Source: Hyphomicrobium sp. CS1BSMeth3 (lineage in GTDB: Bacteria > Pseudomonadota > Alphaproteobacteria > Rhizobiales > Hyphomicrobiaceae). Taken from it: a stretch of DNA of 64,000 bases. Position 1 is the first letter of the stretch; every line of letters starts with the position of its first letter. Of this stretch, positions 18,981-27,561 are shown piece after piece. The notes beneath the pieces were generated by a model that saw only the letters and a program-made list of their open reading frames with translations, searched no databases and was not told the origin of the DNA. Position numbers and translations under genes: made by a program. The DNA lies in contig NZ_FPEI01000004.1 in assembly GCF_900117415.1 (NCBI RefSeq), positions 310,001 through 374,000 of the forward strand, in the 5' to 3' direction.

Positions 18981-19150
18981 CAGAATGCTCCAAATACGGA
19001 ATAATTTCCCTGGAGCGTATATTGACTGTCGCATTTGTCAAAAGCGCGGGCGGGAGCGGGCCGCACGGCCCCGCTTTCCGACCGCCGGCGCATGCGGTAT
19101 CACCGCAGCAAGGGCATTGATCTCAAGCAAAACGACACAGGAGTGACGCC

Positions 19151-19930
19151 ATGGATCTCGGCATCAAGGGCAGGACGGCGATCGTGTGCGCGGCCTCGAA
19201 GGGCCTCGGAAAGGGCGTCGCGACGGCGCTGGCCCAGGAGGGCGTGAACCTCTTCATCACCGCCCGCACCAAGGCCGACATCGAGGCCGCGGCCGACGAG
19301 ATCCGCAAGGCCACGGGCGTCAAGGTGACCCCGGTCGTCGGCGACATCACCACCGAGGAGGGCCGCCAGCAGGTGCTCGCCGCCTGCCCCAATCCCGACA
19401 TCCTGATCAACAATGCCGGGGGCCCGCCGCCCGGCGATTTCAAGGACTTCGACCTCGACGACTGGCGCAAGGCCGTCGAGTGGAACATGATCACGCCGAT
19501 CGCGCTGATCAAGGCGACCGTCTACGGCATGATGGACCGCGGCTTCGGCCGCATCGTCAACATCACCTCGCAGTCCGTGAAGGCGCCGATCGCCTCGCTC
19601 GAGCTCTCGAACGGCGCGCGCACCGGCCTCACGGGCGCCATCGCCATCATCGCGCGCAAGGCCGTGCGCAACAACGTAACGATCAACAACATCCTGCCCG
19701 GTCCCTTCGACACCGACCGCCTGCGCGGGACGAGCAAGAAGATGGCCGAGGCCAGGGGCGTTTCGTTCGAGCAGATGTCCGAAGAGCGCAAGAAGGCCAT
19801 TCCCGCCGGCCGCTTCGGCAATACCGTCGAGTTCGGCGCCGCGACGGCGTTCCTCTGCTCCGAGCATGCCGGCTTCATCACCGGTCAGAACCTGCTGCTC
19901 GACGGCGGCATCTACCCGGGCTCGATGTAA
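19151..19930 (+). CDS. SDR-fold protein with altered catalytic Tyr/Lys
   Basis: 259 aa, classical short-chain dehydrogenase length. The cofactor glycine motif is AASKGLGKG (residues 14-22) and NNAG is at 87-90. The catalytic Ser is at 140 (NITS), but where YxxxK should follow the sequence reads LSNGARTGL: Tyr is replaced by Ser153 and Lys by Arg157. This belongs to a known divergent SDR subgroup with SNxxR in place of YxxxK, often annotated as 3-oxoacyl-ACP reductase. Whether it reduces a substrate is unclear. GACACAGGAGTGACGCC precedes the start. Confidence 0.88.
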   Translation: MDLGIKGRTAIVCAASKGLGKGVATALAQEGVNLFITARTKADIEAAADEIRKATGVKVTPVVGDITTEEGRQQVLAACPNPDILINNAGGPPPGDFKDFDLDDWRKAVEWNMITPIALIKATVYGMMDRGFGRIVNITSQSVKAPIASLELSNGARTGLTGAIAIIARKAVRNNVTINNILPGPFDTDRLRGTSKKMAEARGVSFEQMSEERKKAIPAGRFGNTVEFGAATAFLCSEHAGFITGQNLLLDGGIYPGSM

Positions 19931-19932
19931 CT

Positions 19933-20042
19933 GTTCGCGCCGTCGGCGCGACGGGCAAGGCTTTTGGTTGCGCGCCTCTGGCGCGACCGCCCCTGCTCCC
20001 AATCGGGGGGGACACCCTCCCGAACCCACCCGCCTTTATAGA
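19933..20042 (-). repeat. Triple-stem intergenic repeat, copy 4
   Basis: Minus strand: TATAAAGGCGGGTGGG, TCGGGAGGGTGTCCCCCCCGA, then GGTCGCGCCAGAGGCGCG and TCGCGCCGACGGCGCGA. Longer than the other copies, with an extra stem between the second and third. Confidence 0.65.
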
Positions 20043-20078
20043 TTTCGACTTCGCCGCGAGCGCACCACTGTCCCCTCT

Positions 20079-20220
20079 CCCCGTGCTTACGGGGAGAGGG
20101 TTAGGGTGAGGGGCGGCGGCACGCACCAACGTCAGCGCAAGCGGTCGCCCCTCATCCCGACCTTCTCCCCATTGAAGGCAATGGGGAGAAGGGGAAGTGG
20201 GGCGCCTCATACGCTGCGCT
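20079..20220. repeat. REP-type hairpin pair
   Basis: CCCTCTCCCCGTGCTTACGGGGAGAGGG, a spacer with GGGTGAGGGGCGG, then CCTTCTCCCCATTGAAGG and AATGGGGAGAAGG. Part of the 453-bp gap 19931-20383, which is filled with repeats. Confidence 0.75.
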
Positions 20221-20234
20221 GTCGCTATGGCCGC

Positions 20235-20371
20235 CGCGGGCATAGCACTACAGTGTGGTTGCGAAGCACCCCTTCCCAGCAGCCCACGGCACTCAAACAA
20301 ACCACTGTCGCGGGCATGGCACCACAGTGTGATTGCAAAGCACCCTTTCCGGCAGCCCGCGGCACTAAAAC
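20235..20371. repeat. 74-bp tandem repeat (two copies)
   Basis: Each unit begins CGCGGGCAT(A/G)GCAC and contains CAGTGTG.TTGC.AAGCACCC and GGCAGCCC.CGGCACT; units start at 20235 and 20309 (period 74). A third copy lies at 21067-21140, beyond the pentapeptide-repeat gene. Confidence 0.7.
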
Positions 20372-20383
20372 CAGAGCGATCCC

Positions 20384-20839
20384 ATGCTGATCGAGGATGC
20401 ACTCTTCAACGAGGACCTTGCACCTCAGCCACCGCAGGAGTGGCGCGACTGCGTCGTCCGCCGCACGGTATTCGACGCACTCGAGCTTGAAGGGCTGAGC
20501 TTCGAGGGCGTCATGGAAGGCTGCGCCGTCACGAGCACCGAATTCTACTGGGGGCTCTTCAATTGCGCCCTGGTCGCCGGCACGCGCTTCGAAGCCTGTC
20601 GTTTCCGGAGCACATCGTTCCGCGGCTGCACGTTCGTCGATTGCGAGTTCGTCGATTGCCGCTTCGAGCTCGACAATCTCGGCGGCGATTGCACGATCGA
20701 CGATTGCCTGATGGCCGCGTGCCGTTTCGTCGGCTGCACCTGGACGACGCGGGCGGGCGACGGCAAGCGCGACATCACGCGAACGCGCTGGCTCGGCTGC
20801 ACGCACGAGCGCTGCGAAGGTTTCGATGGGATGTTTTGA
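20384..20839 (+). CDS. Pentapeptide-repeat protein
   Basis: 151 aa. Residues ~50-120 show a run of five-residue units of the form (F/C)xx(C/F): LFNCALVAGTRFEACRFRST, then FRGCTFVDCEFVDCRF, with a Phe or Leu at the centre of each unit, as expected for a right-handed quadrilateral beta-helix. It is unusually cysteine-rich for this family. Pentapeptide proteins mediate protein contacts or mimic DNA (quinolone resistance), but no specific role can be inferred. It is bracketed on both sides by REP hairpins and 74-bp repeats. Confidence 0.85.
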   Translation: MLIEDALFNEDLAPQPPQEWRDCVVRRTVFDALELEGLSFEGVMEGCAVTSTEFYWGLFNCALVAGTRFEACRFRSTSFRGCTFVDCEFVDCRFELDNLGGDCTIDDCLMAACRFVGCTWTTRAGDGKRDITRTRWLGCTHERCEGFDGMF

Positions 20840-20898
20840 GTTTGGCGCGTGTTTGGCGTGAGCGTCTGTTGAGCGCTTCACCGGCGCCGCAGGCACGA

Positions 20899-21046
20899 CA
20901 TGTCCCTTCTCCCCGTCTTATACGGGGAGAAGGTTAGGATGAGGGGCGGGAGCTTGCGCGACGTAAGCGTATGCCGCCGCCCCTCACCCCGACCCTCTCC
21001 CCATTGAAGACAATGGGGAGAGGGGGAAGTGGGGCGCGTCATAGGC
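20899..21046. repeat. REP-type hairpin pair
   Basis: CTTCTCCCCGTCTTATACGGGGAGAAG, spacer with GGATGAGGGGCGGGAG, then CCCTCTCCCCATTGAAG and CAATGGGGAGAGGG. Nearly the same arrangement as 20079-20220, on the other side of the pentapeptide gene. Confidence 0.75.
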
Positions 21047-21066
21047 CGCGCTGTCGCTCTGGCCGC

Positions 21067-21140
21067 CGCGGGCATGGCACTACAGTGCGATTGCGAAGCA
21101 CCCCTTCCCGGCAGCCCGCGGCACTAAACAAACGCGGCAC
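21067..21140. repeat. Third copy of the 74-bp repeat
   Basis: CGCGGGCATGGCACTACAGT, then GCGATTGCGAAGCACCCC and GGCAGCCCGCGGCACTAAAC; followed by a short direct duplication of CGCGGCACTAAACAAA. Directly precedes the 3' end of the TcuA-like gene. Confidence 0.65.
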
Positions 21141-21164
21141 TAAACAAAATCGCGCTGCCCTTCC

Positions 21165-22676
21165 TCACCCCGCCCGCTGGCCCGCACCGAGCGCACAGGC
21201 AGCCGCACCTTCGCCCGCGATCTTGCCGAACACGGCACCCGACGTGAGGCCCGTGCCGCCCGGATAGTTGTGATAGAAGAGCCCGCCGACCAGTTCGCCC
21301 GCCGCATAAAGCCCCGGGATCGCCTGGCCGGCCGTATCCTCGACCTCGCAGCCCGTCGAGATCTTCAAGCCGCCGAACGTGAAGGTCAGCCCGCACGTGA
21401 CCTGATAGGCCTCGAAGGGCGGCTCATCGAGCACGTTCGCCCAGTTCGACTTCGCGACCTTCAGACCCCGCGTGCCGCGCCCGTCCTTGACCGCAGGATT
21501 GAACGGCACGTCCGTCATGACCGCCGCGTTGTAGGCCTTCAGCTCCGCGAGGCACTTCTCCGCGTCCACGCCTTCGAGCTTCTTCACCAGATCCTCGAGC
21601 GTATCGGCCGAGACCTTCGTCACGCGGCGAATGCGATACTCGTCGCGCAGCAGGTGCAGCACCTTCTTGTCGAAGATCTGCCAGGCCATCATGTCGGGCT
21701 GGTCTTTGATCACGTGGCCGTAGCGCGCGTACGTGTAATTGCGGAAGTCGAAGCCTTCATCGACGAAGCGCTCGCCGCGCGCATTGACCATGATGCCGAG
21801 CGGATAGCTGTGCTTCTGGAAATTGTCGCCGACGGAAAGATCGCCGAAGGGCGGCGCGTTGTAGTCCCAGCCGACGGCATGGCCGCTCGACCAGTGACCC
21901 CACGGCATGGCACCGATGTCGAGGGCCATCTTGATGCCGCCGCCGGTGTTGTAGCGCGTGCCGCGTACCTTCGCGAGCTCCCAGCCCGGGCCCATGTAGC
22001 GCGCGCGCATTTCCGCATTCGACTCGAACCCGCCGCACGCCAGCACCACCGCGCCCGCACGCAGGTCGCTCGTCCGCCCCTTGTGGCGCACCTTCACGCC
22101 CGTGACGCGCCCCGTATCGTCCGTCAGCAGCGACACGCCCGATGTCTCGTAGCGGATGTCGATGCCCTTCTTCTGGCAGATGTCGTGCTCCATATCGACG
22201 AGGCCCGGCCCGCCGCCCCAGATCTCGACGCAGAGCCCGCCCCAGAACTTGAACTTGCCGTCGACCTTGAAGGCTTGGCGCCCCTGCGAGGTCTGGAACT
22301 TCACGCCCTGCTTCCTGAGCCACTGCCAGGTCGAGAGGCTGTTGTGCACGAGGATGTCGCAGAGCTCCGGGTCCGTGCGGTACCGCGTCATGCGGTACAT
22401 GTCCTCGAAATACTGCTCCTCGGTGTACGTGCCGAAGTCCATGCTCGCGAGCTCGGCCTTGGAGAGATCGACGAGCGAGGTCACATCCTCGACGCTGTTG
22501 TAGACGAGGCGTGTCGCGCCGGCCGTATAGGTCGAGTTGCCGCCGCGCTCCTCGATGGTCGCGGCCTCGAGCATGATCACGCGCGCGCCCGCATCGCGCG
22601 CCGCCAGCGCCGCCGAGGCCGCTGCATTGCCCGCGCCCACAACGATCACGTCCGCATCAAGCGTCTCTTTCGACAT
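21165..22676 (-). CDS. tcuA: FAD-dependent tricarballylate dehydrogenase-like flavoprotein (TcuA-like)
   Basis: 503 aa. Member of the fumarate reductase/succinate dehydrogenase flavoprotein family. FAD motif DVIVVGAGNAA near residues 9-19, then EERGGNSTYTAGA, typical of TcuA. The C-terminal TFGGLKISTGCEV, PGLYAAGELVGG and NYPGGTGLTSGAVFG are the expected FAD/substrate cap motifs. TcuA oxidises tricarballylate to cis-aconitate in Salmonella; the specific substrate here is not proven, and no tcuB or tcuC lies nearby. Start at 22676 (GTGAGGAG upstream) rather than 22703. Confidence 0.85.
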   Translation of the reverse strand: MSKETLDADVIVVGAGNAAASAALAARDAGARVIMLEAATIEERGGNSTYTAGATRLVYNSVEDVTSLVDLSKAELASMDFGTYTEEQYFEDMYRMTRYRTDPELCDILVHNSLSTWQWLRKQGVKFQTSQGRQAFKVDGKFKFWGGLCVEIWGGGPGLVDMEHDICQKKGIDIRYETSGVSLLTDDTGRVTGVKVRHKGRTSDLRAGAVVLACGGFESNAEMRARYMGPGWELAKVRGTRYNTGGGIKMALDIGAMPWGHWSSGHAVGWDYNAPPFGDLSVGDNFQKHSYPLGIMVNARGERFVDEGFDFRNYTYARYGHVIKDQPDMMAWQIFDKKVLHLLRDEYRIRRVTKVSADTLEDLVKKLEGVDAEKCLAELKAYNAAVMTDVPFNPAVKDGRGTRGLKVAKSNWANVLDEPPFEAYQVTCGLTFTFGGLKISTGCEVEDTAGQAIPGLYAAGELVGGLFYHNYPGGTGLTSGAVFGKIAGEGAAACALGAGQRAG

Positions 22677-22739
22677 TCCAGTCTGCTCCTCACTTGGGCG
22701 CACACAGGGCGCCCGTCAGTCATCATGGACGCCACCGGG

Positions 22740-22906
22740 CTAGTGTGATGATCGAGAAATTCGCCACCTCCCGCGGCGCCGCATCGAGCGAATTTCTCGA
22801 TCTGAATCACACTAGCAAGTTTATGATTCTAGTGTCCCTTTTAATTCCGAAGTTCGCTCAGAACGCCGGCATCGAGGTGCGGCGAACTTCGGAATTGGGA
22901 CACTAG
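22740..22906. repeat. Double-hairpin element, copy B
   Basis: 167 bp. Hairpin 1 outer arms CTAGTGTGAT and AATCACACTAG: relative to copy A a C-G pair has become A-T on both sides. Hairpin 2 outer arms CTAGTGTCCC/GGGACACTAG, inner ATTCCGAAGTTCGC/GCGAACTTCGGAAT. Begins and ends with CTAGTGT/ACACTAG. Lies between the TcuA-like gene and the SDR gene. Confidence 0.88.
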
Positions 22907-22942
22907 CCGACGGCGCCTTCTGCTTCCAAAAATCTGCGCGGC

Positions 22943-23731
22943 CTATTTCTTCCGCGCGGCTTCCTGCTGCTGCTGGCGCGCGCGCATCTGGCCGATGTAG
23001 CCGCGATTGTGCGTCGGGCTGATCACCACCTCGTTGATGCACACGTGCTGTGGCTGCATCGCCAGATAGACAATGAGATTGCCGAGGTCCTCGGACTGCA
23101 GCATCCGCGCGAGCGCCTCGGGCGGCTCCGGCGGATCGCGCTGCTGCATGATCGGCGTCGCGACCTCGCCGGGGCACACGACCGTCGAGCGAATGCCGTG
23201 CTGGCACTCCTCGAGATTGATCGAATGGCTCATGGCGACCACGCCGTGCTTCGCCGCGATGTAGAGCGGCCCCGGCACCGGCCCGACATAGCGGCCGGCC
23301 CACGAAGCCGTGTGAATGATCAGCCCGTCCTTCTGCGCGCGCATGACCGGCAGCACGGCGCGCGCCACGTAGGCCGCGCTCGAGAGATTGCCGTGGATCA
23401 GCGTGTCGATGCCGTCGGGCGAGATGCGGTGCCAGCTCCGGTCGGGGATGTTCACGCCGGCATTGTTGACCAGGACGTCGATGCGCCCATGCTTCTGCTT
23501 GATGTTCGCAACGGCCTTCTCGACCTCGGACGCCTTCGTGAGATCGACCGCCAGCACCTCAGCCGAGCCGCCATCCTCAGCAATGCGCTTCGCCACCGTC
23601 TCGAGCGGCGCCGCCCGGCGCCCGCTCAGCACCACATGCGCGCCCTCCGCCGCAAGGCCGATCGCCCCTGCCTCGCCGATGCCCGTCCCCGCGCCCGTGA
23701 CCCAGGCGACCTTTCCCTTCATGAGTTTCAT
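22943..23731 (-). CDS. Short-chain dehydrogenase/reductase
   Basis: 262 aa, classical SDR. Cofactor motif TGAGTGIG at 12-19, NNAG at ~89-92, catalytic Ser in HTASWAG and YIAAK (Tyr/Lys) intact. The presence of Arg39-Arg40 (SGRRAAP) after strand 2 suggests NADP(H) preference. The C-terminus is Gln-rich (RARQQQQEAARKK). It sits exactly between copies B and C of the double-hairpin element, in the same direction as the TcuA-like gene. Substrate unknown. Confidence 0.9.
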   Translation of the reverse strand: MKLMKGKVAWVTGAGTGIGEAGAIGLAAEGAHVVLSGRRAAPLETVAKRIAEDGGSAEVLAVDLTKASEVEKAVANIKQKHGRIDVLVNNAGVNIPDRSWHRISPDGIDTLIHGNLSSAAYVARAVLPVMRAQKDGLIIHTASWAGRYVGPVPGPLYIAAKHGVVAMSHSINLEECQHGIRSTVVCPGEVATPIMQQRDPPEPPEALARMLQSEDLGNLIVYLAMQPQHVCINEVVISPTHNRGYIGQMRARQQQQEAARKK

Positions 23732-23781
23732 GGAACGTTTCCTTTCCCTTCAGCCACGCTTCGGCGGGGCGTGCTCGGAAG

Positions 23782-23947
23782 CTCGTGTAATGATCGAGAA
23801 ATTCGCCACCTGTCGCGGCCGGTATGGAGCGAATTTCTCGATCTGAATCACACGAGCAAAATTATGATTCTAGTGCCCCTTTTGTTTCCGAAGCTCGCTC
23901 GGAACGTCAGCATCGAGGTGGGGCGAACTTCGGAAACGGGACACTAG
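23782..23947. repeat. Double-hairpin element, copy C
   Basis: 166 bp. Hairpin 1 outer arms CTCGTGTAAT/AATCACACGAG; inner ATCGAGAAATTCGC/GCGAATTTCTCGAT. Hairpin 2 outer CTAGTGCCCC/GGGACACTAG, inner TTTCCGAA/TTCGGAAA where copies A and B have ATTCCGAA/TTCGGAAT, a compensated change. Direct repeat of copy B on the other side of the SDR gene. Confidence 0.88.
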
Positions 23948-24142
23948 ATCAAACGTCCGGACATGTCACCGTCCCCCCGCGCGCCCCGGCCTTGCGGCCC
24001 CGGTGTCACACCCCCATGCACCATCGCGCCATTCGCACCACGCCACGGGTATCACTGCCGGCAACGGCTCTCTATAGTCCTCAGTGGACGTGCCAACCAC
24101 CGAGGCGCGCACGGGGAACCCAACCAGGAAGCCCAGGAAGTC

Positions 24143-24637
24143 ATGAGCGAGAACCTCTCGCCCGAGGAGATGATCCGCGCCAATGCCGAGATGGTGCTCG
24201 CCGTCGCGCGCAACGAGTTCCAGCAGGACATCGGCTTCGATGCCGCGGGCGTGCGCTGGCTCGATAGCTACATCCAGGGTCTCGTCGACAAGGGCGAGGT
24301 CGATACGAGCGAGACGCTCTGCGACAACCTCGGCTCCTTTCTCGGCACCTGCATCATCGAGGCTTACGGCGGCAGATGGCAGGACACGGAGCACGGCTGG
24401 GCCGTCGTCCTCGACGGCGATCTCGCCGTCTTTCCCTTCAACAAGGTCCTCAAGCATCTGACCGAGGGCGCGGAAGACTCCGTGCTGAGCCTGTTCAACG
24501 GCATCCCTGCGCTGAGGGCGCACGCCAGCGGCGCGGGCGATGCGACACCGGCCGCGATCATCGAGCCCGCCGAGCCTCCCGAGCCTGGCCCCCAGTCCCT
24601 CATGAGCAGGATCGGCGGTCTCTTCCGCCGCCGTTGA
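24143..24637 (+). CDS. Hypothetical protein, DUF3806-like
   Basis: 164 aa from the ATG at 24143, preceded by CAGGAAG; an ATG at 23963 in the same frame adds 60 residues that look non-coding. The core has GSFLGTCIIEAYGGRWQ and WAVVLDGDLAVFPFNKVLKH, then GAEDSVLSLFNGIP, which resembles the small immunity-protein-like DUF3806 group. The C-terminal 35 residues are Pro/Ala-rich and end LMSRIGGLFRRR, a short basic amphipathic tail. Cytoplasmic. Family placement is tentative. Confidence 0.72.
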   Translation: MSENLSPEEMIRANAEMVLAVARNEFQQDIGFDAAGVRWLDSYIQGLVDKGEVDTSETLCDNLGSFLGTCIIEAYGGRWQDTEHGWAVVLDGDLAVFPFNKVLKHLTEGAEDSVLSLFNGIPALRAHASGAGDATPAAIIEPAEPPEPGPQSLMSRIGGLFRRR

Positions 24638-24795
24638 AAGCTTCGTCCGGACACCGCATTGCACGCAGACCAGCCCGCGCCCGCCGCGGCTGGACGCCCC
24701 TGGCCCCTCGTGCCATCAATTAGAACAAGAACAAAATCCGCTCGGGCTCGGCATGACCGATCCCAAATCGCGGCCCAATGGAGGAGCGCAGCAGC

Positions 24796-26217
24796 ATGGC
24801 TGAAGCACAGGGCGCCACAGCGGCGACCATGTTCGAGAAGATCTGGCGGCGTCACGTCGTCGTCGACCGCCCCGACGGCTACACCCTCCTCTATATCGAC
24901 CGCCACCTCCTCCACGACGGCTCGTACAATGCCTTCCGGCGCCTCGCCGCCAACGGCATGAAGATCCGCCATCCCGAGCGCTCCTTCGCAACGCCCGACC
25001 ACTACATGCCGACCAACACGCGCGACAAATCCACGATCGCGGATCCGAACCACAAGCGCATGGTCGTCGGCCTCGCCGAGCACGCCGCCTCGACCGGCGT
25101 GACCATCTTCGACATCGGCGACCGCCGGCAGGGCATCGTCCACGTCGTCGGCCCCGAGCAGGGCATCACGCTCCCCGGCATCACGCTCGTCTGCGGCGAC
25201 AGCCACACGTCCACGCACGGCGCGCTCGGCTGTCTCGCCTTCGGCATCGGCTCCTCGGAAGTGACCCACGTCCTCGCCACGCAGTCGCTCTGGCAGCGCA
25301 AACCCAAGGCCATGCGCGTCAACATCGACGGTCCGCTCGGCTTCGGCATCACGGGGAAGGACGTCATCCTCGCCATCATCGCGCGGATCGGCGCCGCCGG
25401 CGGCACCGGCCACGTGCTCGAATATGCCGGCAGCGGCATTCGCCAGCTCTCGATCGAGGGCCGGCTCACGCTCTGCAACATGTCCATCGAGGGCGGCGGC
25501 CGCGCCGGCATGATCGCCCCCGACGACAAGACCTACGAGTTCATCGCCGGCCGGCCCTATGCCCCCAAAGGCGAGGCCTGGGACCGCGCGCTCGCCTTCT
25601 GGCGCACGCTGCCGACCGACGATGGCGCCACCTTCGACCGCGAGGTCACGCTCTCCGGCCCCGAGATCGCGCCCATGGTCACCTGGGGCACGAGCCCCGA
25701 GGATGCAGCCCCCGTCACCGAAGCCGTGCCCGATCCGGCCAGCGCATCCGACGCCGCCCGCCGCGACGGGCAAGCCCGCGCGCTCGCCTACATGGGCCTC
25801 GAGCCCGGCACGCCGATCGCCGAGATCCCCGTCGACCGCGTGTTCATCGGCTCGTGCACCAACAGCCGCATCGAGGACCTGCGCATGGCCGCCGCCGTCG
25901 CCAAGGGCCGCAAGGCGCAGATACCGAGCTGGATCGTTCCCGGCTCCGGCATCATCAAGGAGCAGGCCGAGGCCGAGGGCCTCGACAAGATCTTCACCGA
26001 AGCGGGCTTCGAGTGGCGCGAAGCGGGCTGCTCCATGTGCGTCGGCATGAACGGCGAGATCGGCAGGCCCGGCGAGCGCATTGCCTCGACCTCGAACCGC
26101 AATTTCGTCGGTCGGCAGGGCAAGGGCGTGCGCACGCACCTCGTCAGTCCCGCCATGGCTGCCGCGGCTGCCGTCACCGGCCGCTTCACCGACGTCCGCC
26201 GTCTGCTGCCGGCCTAG
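24796..26217 (+). CDS. leuC: 3-isopropylmalate dehydratase large subunit
   Basis: 473 aa. With LeuD it isomerises 2-isopropylmalate to 3-isopropylmalate in leucine synthesis, using a [4Fe-4S] cluster. Diagnostic segments: [26 protein letters not shown] and GCSMCVGMN; the cluster cysteines are in the last two. LeuC normally has about 470 residues, so it is full length. Start ATG 24796 follows GGAGGAGCGCAGCAGC; the frame opens at 24778 without a ribosome site. leuD follows after five bases; leuB is not in the window. Confidence 0.97.
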   Translation: MAEAQGATAATMFEKIWRRHVVVDRPDGYTLLYIDRHLLHDGSYNAFRRLAANGMKIRHPERSFATPDHYMPTNTRDKSTIADPNHKRMVVGLAEHAASTGVTIFDIGDRRQGIVHVVGPEQGITLPGITLVCGDSHTSTHGALGCLAFGIGSSEVTHVLATQSLWQRKPKAMRVNIDGPLGFGITGKDVILAIIARIGAAGGTGHVLEYAGSGIRQLSIEGRLTLCNMSIEGGGRAGMIAPDDKTYEFIAGRPYAPKGEAWDRALAFWRTLPTDDGATFDREVTLSGPEIAPMVTWGTSPEDAAPVTEAVPDPASASDAARRDGQARALAYMGLEPGTPIAEIPVDRVFIGSCTNSRIEDLRMAAAVAKGRKAQIPSWIVPGSGIIKEQAEAEGLDKIFTEAGFEWREAGCSMCVGMNGEIGRPGERIASTSNRNFVGRQGKGVRTHLVSPAMAAAAAVTGRFTDVRRLLPA

Positions 26218-26222
26218 GAGAC

Positions 26223-26855
26223 ATGAACATGAGCACCGAGCACAAGCAGCAGTCTCGCCCCTTCGACCGGCTGACCGCGACGGCCGTCGCCATCGACCAG
26301 CCGAACGTCGATACCGACCAGATCATCCCGGCGCGCTTCCTCGCGCTCCCGCGTGCCGAGCAGGTGCCGCATCTCTTCAATGACGTGCGCTATCGCGAGG
26401 ACGGCTCGCCGCGCGAGGGGTTCGCGCTCAATGCGCCGACGGCCAAGGGCGCGCAGATCCTCATTGCCGAGCGCAATTTCGGCTGCGGATCGAGCCGCGA
26501 GCACGCCGTCACCGTGCTCGTCGACAACGGCTTTCGCGTCTTCATCGCGCCGAGCTTCGGCGACATCTTCCACAACAACAGCTTCCAGAACGGCGCCCTG
26601 CCGATCCGCCTCCCCGCCGAGCGCATCCGCGAAATGCTCGACCACCTCGCGCGGCGCCCGGATGCCAGCATCACCGTCGATCTCGAATCCCAGACCGTCA
26701 CCGGCCCCGACAACTGGACGCAGAGCTTCGAGATCGACAGCTTCCGCAAGCAGTGCCTCCTGCAAGGCACCGACGACATCTCGCTGACGCTCACCTACGC
26801 CGATGCCATCGCCGCTCACGAGCGCCGCGCCGCCGCGGAATGCGACTGGCTCTGA
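26223..26855 (+). CDS. leuD: 3-isopropylmalate dehydratase small subunit
   Basis: 210 aa, expected length. The swivelling-domain partner of LeuC. Characteristic stretches: NVDTDQIIPARFL near residue 30, RNFGCGSSREHA and SFGDIFHNNSFQNG. GGAGAC precedes the start, five bases after the leuC stop, so leuCD form one operon that ends at the strong terminator at 26878. Confidence 0.97.
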   Translation: MNMSTEHKQQSRPFDRLTATAVAIDQPNVDTDQIIPARFLALPRAEQVPHLFNDVRYREDGSPREGFALNAPTAKGAQILIAERNFGCGSSREHAVTVLVDNGFRVFIAPSFGDIFHNNSFQNGALPIRLPAERIREMLDHLARRPDASITVDLESQTVTGPDNWTQSFEIDSFRKQCLLQGTDDISLTLTYADAIAAHERRAAAECDWL

Positions 26856-26877
26856 GCCCCGCGCGCACAAAATCAAA

Positions 26878-26914
26878 AGCGCCGGTCCCATATGAGGGCC
26901 GGCGCTCTTTCTTT
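26878..26914 (+). terminator. Rho-independent terminator after leuCD
   Basis: AGCGCCGG and CCGGCGCT form a perfect 8-bp GC-rich stem with a 13-nt loop, followed by CTTTCTTTG and preceded by an A-rich run. It closes the leuCD operon and faces the MlaC-like gene arriving from the other strand. Confidence 0.85.
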
Positions 26915-26940
26915 GTCGGCTGCGCGTCGGTGTGGTGGAA

Positions 26941-27561
26941 CTACCGGTTCAACACCACCACCAGTGCCTTCACGTCGCCGCCCTGCTCACCGATGTAGGT
27001 CTCGAAGAGCTGCTTCAGGAACGGCGTGACCCAGAAGCCATAGACCATGGCATCGCGCACGCGATACGTGTTGCCGACCTTCACCAGCAGCCAGCGCACG
27101 TCGTACTGCGAGCCGTCGCGCAGCGTGATCTTGCTGTCGACCATGATGCCGGAGCCGCCCTGAATGCTCGGGCTCATGAGCTCGTACTTCACGACCGGGT
27201 ACTTCGGCACCTGGGTCGCGGCATAGCGGCCGATGAAGCGGACCATGCCGTTGAGGTAGATCGGGCGATCGGCCTGCGAGAGCTTGGCCCGGTACGTGCC
27301 GAGCGAGTACGAGCCGATGTAGTTGACGTCGCCGTACCGCTTGACCGCATTCGACAGCAGGATCGGCGACTGGGTCCGCGCGCCCGCCAGCAGATCACGC
27401 GCGACCTGCTCCATGAAAGCGACCGCCGGATCGGCCGGCTTGCCGGAGGACGGCCGGGCATCGGCCGGCGCCTTGACCAGCGACAGGGCCACGAGGGCCG
27501 CCAGAGCCATCCCGGCCCAAGCCTTCGCCGGCAGGCATGATCGATTGAACCACGTGCGCAT
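26941..27561 (-). CDS. MlaC/Ttg2-family periplasmic lipid-binding protein
   Basis: 206 aa. Signal peptide with hydrophobic AGMALAALVALSLV, cleavage near ADARP. The mature domain has the MlaC pattern: YGDVNYIGSYSLGTYRA, RFIGRYAATQVPKY, YDVRWLLVKVGNTYRVRDAMVYG and a C-terminal hydrophobic FLKQLFETYI. MlaC carries phospholipid between the membranes for the Mla ABC system. No mla permease or ATPase genes are adjacent, so it is a stand-alone copy. Start ATG 27561; a TTG at 27576 is possible. Confidence 0.85.
   Translation of the reverse strand: MRTWFNRSCLPAKAWAGMALAALVALSLVKAPADARPSSGKPADPAVAFMEQVARDLLAGARTQSPILLSNAVKRYGDVNYIGSYSLGTYRAKLSQADRPIYLNGMVRFIGRYAATQVPKYPVVKYELMSPSIQGGSGIMVDSKITLRDGSQYDVRWLLVKVGNTYRVRDAMVYGFWVTPFLKQLFETYIGEQGGDVKALVVVLNR

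Noticed and set aside
22740-23947. Composite transposon carrying the SDR gene
   Set aside because: No transposase and no target-site duplication seen; kept only as a repeat-flanked gene.
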